In this document: piece after piece, positions 61,169-64,000 of the stretch
Numbering within the stretch: the first letter of the stretch is position 1
How the letters are laid out: the number at the start of each line of letters is the position of its first letter
From: Candidatus Nanohaloarchaea archaeon
Lineage (GTDB): Archaea; Nanohalarchaeota; Nanosalinia; Nanosalinales; Nanosalinaceae
Direction of reading: 5' to 3'
Assembly: GCA_013343275.1 (NCBI GenBank)
Contig: CP046106.1
Location: 851,887 to 915,886 of the forward strand
Length of the DNA: 64,000 bases
Made by a program: the position numbers and the translations under genes
The notes under the pieces: model-generated
Told to the model about the DNA's origin: nothing
Seen by the model: only the letters and a program-made list of their open reading frames with translations
The model's database searches: none

Positions 61169-64000
61169 TTATTGTACTAGTTCTCCTGTGTTGGTGTTGA
61201 CCTGTGCGGTCGTCTTACCTTCAAGTGCTGAAGCACCCTGGTTCTCGACAAGGTAATCTGCAGCAGCTGAAGTGTCCTCAGCATTCCAACCAGCAACAAC
61301 TAGAGCCGTGTTGCCGTTGAAAGCATTGTTCACCAAGTCAAGGACACCAACGTCCTTGTTGTTCTCGTACTGCGTTGCATTCCAGGTATCTCCCTGAGAT
61401 GCAAGATCAGCTGTGAGATCGTTGACAAGAGGCCCACCGACCAGAACCAAGTTCTGATCCTTAGAAGCCTCCGTATCTAGCTGAGCAGTACTAGCAGGCC
61501 ATCCAGTAGGACTCATAACCTGCCCACTGGAAGAACCTTCACCAACAGCACCGAAAGCAGCCATCTGATAACGCTGCTCATCCGGATAGGTGACTGTAGC
61601 TGAGGAATCAGAGTCAAGCTCTACAGCTGAACCCCAGTTAGTCAACGTGGAGTCACCATCATCAGTGTCTGTCAGAGTACTACCTCCGTCGACGTTAACC
61701 TGATTGATGTTGGTATCTCCACCGCTCATGTAATCAACTACTACATCATTACTGTTACCGCCATCTTCCTCGGTAACAACCAAGTTGCTGTTGCCTGAAG
61801 TCCAGTCAAGAACTGCGCCATACTGGGTTGTCAGCTTGTCATCTGCATTGGAAATTTCAATGGCCTCGTAAGTGCTTGTGTCTCCGTCTGTATCTACGAA
61901 GTTTGGTGCAACTGAGAACCCATATCCGGAGTCTACGCTATTGCTAGAAGAAGCTGTTCCTGCGTAGTCATAGATTCCAAAGCTCACAGCTTGGCTGTTA
62001 TAGTTGAAGACGTTGTTGTTCCTTCCAGCATAGTCGAGGCCCTGACTGCCTAGGCTAGAACTTGCTGCTGTTGTATCTACGCTTGTAATGTCTAGTGTGG
62101 CGTCAGCTACATCGATAGAATTGGTTGTCCCCGAACCGCTTTCAATGTTTTCTACGGCAATGTTGACTTGATCGTAGTCGTTCTCAATGTCTAAGGTTCC
62201 TGTTTCTGACTTTGACGTTCCAGAGGCAGTCTCTATTGTATAGGTCCGCTGACTGGTGTCTGTAGCGGCCTGATTGTCTCCGATAGTCACATCTAGAGTT
62301 AAGGTGGTTGCTCCTGTACCGCCAACTCCTCCACTAGGAACGGTGTAGGTTACGGTTTCTGCTATACCATCACTGGATCCTGCTGAAACCATAAATTTGA
62401 CTTGGTCGCCTTGTTCAAGATCTCCAGTTCCTTCAAAAGTAATCTCTCCTGAAATTTCTACGTCTTCATAGTTCAGCTCACTTGCTACTTGGTTGAAGTT
62501 GTCTACCTTTAAGCTGCTGATTTGGCTATTTTGGCTGATGGTTTTATGGCTGCTTCCTGGGTTGAAGTAGATCTCTTGATCTTCAGTTGGTTCGCCTGCA
62601 ACTAAGTCTCCTACTGCGAGGCCGGTTCCAGAAAGCTTTGTTGATCCGTCTTGTGCTCCTGTTGAGGTCGTGCCACTTGGGCTGAATGTGTGTTCGAAGT
62701 TCTGATACTCTACTGTGACTTCTGCGTTGTTCTGATCGCCAGATTGGAAGTCTGTGATGTGTAGAGGTACATATCCTTCGTCTGACTTGATTCCTGTGGT
62801 GACATCGTCAGATGAAATGTCGTTTCCGTTGTCAAGTTCGCTCATGTCGACGGATGCGTCGAAGCTCTGTGCGTCGGTGAAGTCTACTTCTCCTCCGGAA
62901 GAGATTCCGATTTCTGTTGTGGCTTCGTTGGTTAGGCCTTGGTTGGTTACGTTGAAGTAGCCGTTTGGTCCTTCGAAAGCCTGTCCTGTCTCTACATATC
63001 CGATCTCGTCTTCGTCTTCAGGTTCGTCTACTGTCTTGACCTGGTTGGTTAGCTTGATGGACTGTAGAGAGTCAGCTGAGTTGGAAGGTGTCTGTGTTCC
63101 CAGGCTCTGGACTTTGTAGTCGTTGTCCATTGGGAACTCTTCTCCACTTTCCAGTGTGGTGTCTGTGTAGGTGGACTCTAGTGTAATGTCTGTCTGTCCG
63201 TCTGCGTAGAAGATGACAGATTCAGCAGATACTGTGAAGTCTTCGTTGTCAACAGTGATTTCTTCTCCTTCGTTAAGTGATTTTGTGTCGAGAACTTCTT
63301 CTCCTTCGCTTACTCGGACTACTACTTCTGCAGGATCGGATTCTGTCTTTCCTGTTACTTCTACTGTGTATGGTCCGTGTGTGAAGCTGTCTCCTACTTT
63401 GACGCTTTTCTCCATTGAGGAGCCGAGTTCTACCTGTCCGTCTTCAATATTGGTCAGTTCGTACTCTTCTCCTAGAAGTGTAACTGTGTCGTTGACTGAG
63501 AATCCTGGACTGTAAGTTACTGTGTAGTCAACAGAGTTTGCGTTTACAGCAATGTCTGTTGTTGTCCCGTTGATTCTGGATGTTACTCCGTCTCCGATTG
63601 ATGCGGATTCTGTGACGAATACGTCGTTTCCGTCGTCGTCTTCGACTGTTTTTCTGACAAATCCTGAGTAGTCAGAAGCGTCGATTGTCAGAGAGCTGGA
63701 ACCTCCGTTAAGCTCAGTTCCTACTGTTACTTCGTCTAGTGCTTCGCCGTTTACTGCTCCTGCTGTTCCTTCTACTGTTTCTGAGGAGAAGGCGGAGTTT
63801 CCTAGCTGTCCAGCAATGTCGATTGCTGATACTACGTCTGCCTGTTTGCCGTCGCTTCCTACTACGACGGATGCGTCTACGTTTCCGTTATCATCTACAA
63901 ATGGGTGTGGGTAATCTGCAAGCGTGTAGCTGTTTCCACTGGACCCACCGTGGGAGCTTGCTGCTGCTAGACCGGCTGCGCCGGTTAGCGTTGCTCCTAC
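61169..64000 (-). CDS. S-layer protein paralog (N-terminus beyond the window)
   Basis: The frame is open from 64000 to the stop at 61169, giving 943 visible residues; only the first part of the signal peptide is missing. It repeats the paralog's plan: ADYPHPFVDDNGNVDASVVV, VKVGDSFTHGPYTVEVTGK, TLESTYTDTTLESGEEFPMD and the C-domain QNLVLVGGPLVNDLTADLA, ALVVAGWNAEDTSAAADYL. The middle is different and shorter, with no Asp-rich repeat array. DNA identity is very high at both ends of the two genes, suggesting gene conversion or recent duplication. Confidence 0.88.
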   Translation of the reverse strand, partial: VGATLTGAAGLAAASSHGGSSGNSYTLADYPHPFVDDNGNVDASVVVGSDGKQADVVSAIDIAGQLGNSAFSSETVEGTAGAVNGEALDEVTVGTELNGGSSSLTIDASDYSGFVRKTVEDDDGNDVFVTESASIGDGVTSRINGTTTDIAVNANSVDYTVTYSPGFSVNDTVTLLGEEYELTNIEDGQVELGSSMEKSVKVGDSFTHGPYTVEVTGKTESDPAEVVVRVSEGEEVLDTKSLNEGEEITVDNEDFTVSAESVIFYADGQTDITLESTYTDTTLESGEEFPMDNDYKVQSLGTQTPSNSADSLQSIKLTNQVKTVDEPEDEDEIGYVETGQAFEGPNGYFNVTNQGLTNEATTEIGISSGGEVDFTDAQSFDASVDMSELDNGNDISSDDVTTGIKSDEGYVPLHITDFQSGDQNNAEVTVEYQNFEHTFSPSGTTSTGAQDGSTKLSGTGLAVGDLVAGEPTEDQEIYFNPGSSHKTISQNSQISSLKVDNFNQVASELNYEDVEISGEITFEGTGDLEQGDQVKFMVSAGSSDGIAETVTYTVPSGGVGGTGATTLTLDVTIGDNQAATDTSQRTYTIETASGTSKSETGTLDIENDYDQVNIAVENIESGSGTTNSIDVADATLDITSVDTTAASSSLGSQGLDYAGRNNNVFNYNSQAVSFGIYDYAGTASSSNSVDSGYGFSVAPNFVDTDGDTSTYEAIEISNADDKLTTQYGAVLDWTSGNSNLVVTEEDGGNSNDVVVDYMSGGDTNINQVNVDGGSTLTDTDDGDSTLTNWGSAVELDSDSSATVTYPDEQRYQMAAFGAVGEGSSSGQVMSPTGWPASTAQLDTEASKDQNLVLVGGPLVNDLTADLASQGDTWNATQYENNKDVGVLDLVNNAFNGNTALVVAGWNAEDTSAAADYLVENQGASALEGKTTAQVNTNTGELVQ

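Overview
The window is archaeal and looks like the chromosome of a halophilic DPANN archaeon, most probably Nanohaloarchaeota. The lineage is inference; what is seen is an archaeal 16S 5' end, an archaeal gene set (topoisomerase VI, FEN-1, Alba, aIF1A, Rio1, NMD3, Sec61-beta, deoxyhypusine synthase, L18e-L13-S9-RpoN), strongly acidic proteins, moderate GC, many leaderless genes with a TATA-like box about 25-30 bp before the start codon, and an S-layer of the type known from methanogens. The 16S 3' end supplies an anti-Shine-Dalgarno that fits the GGAGGTGAT sites seen inside operons.

Layout. 1-3953: type IV pilin-like operons plus Alba. 3962-9102: phosphoglycerate mutase, two coiled-coil proteins, FEN-1, a mini zinc-finger protein, aEF1B. 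9356-16967: tRNA-Arg, MsrB, DUF192, NMD3, then aIF1A-Rio1-KH protein-Top6B-Top6A. 17031-23724: deoxyhypusine synthase, ArgRS, ureohydrolase, four tRNA genes in and around the block, Sec61-beta and RNase P RNA. 23842-31286: 23S and 16S rRNA as two separate minus-strand units, each with its own copy of the same promoter, with tRNA-Ala and three protein genes between them. 31330-34077: secreted proteins, tRNA-His and a C/D box guide RNA. 34223-37097: a free-standing LanKC-like domain protein, a 1.8-kb insertion flanked by a 15-bp repeat of the tRNA-Leu end, and tRNA-Leu. 37174-40800: lipoate ligase genes, a CheD-like protein, a cobalamin adenosyltransferase. 40823-47816: a membrane coiled-coil protein, then genes that look like a two-step citrate-cleavage module (citryl-CoA synthetase-like alpha and beta plus citryl-CoA lyase-like). 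48277-53984: tRNA-Glu, HIT, ZIP transporter, Nudix, two MFS paralogs, and the ribosomal operon. 54087-64000: two S-layer paralogs flanking a DUF4143 ATPase and a UPF0175 protein.

The best candidates for something new are the citrate-cleavage module; the separated rRNA genes with twin promoters and a 16S leader carrying five hairpins in a row; a dual C/D guide RNA whose two guides match neighbouring sites in the 23S peptidyl-transferase/A-loop region; the free-standing LanKC-like protein next to the tRNA-Leu insertion; a 16-codon ORF that exactly bridges top6B and top6A; and strong over-representation of the palindrome AGGCCT. No CRISPR array, 5S rRNA or SRP RNA was recognised.
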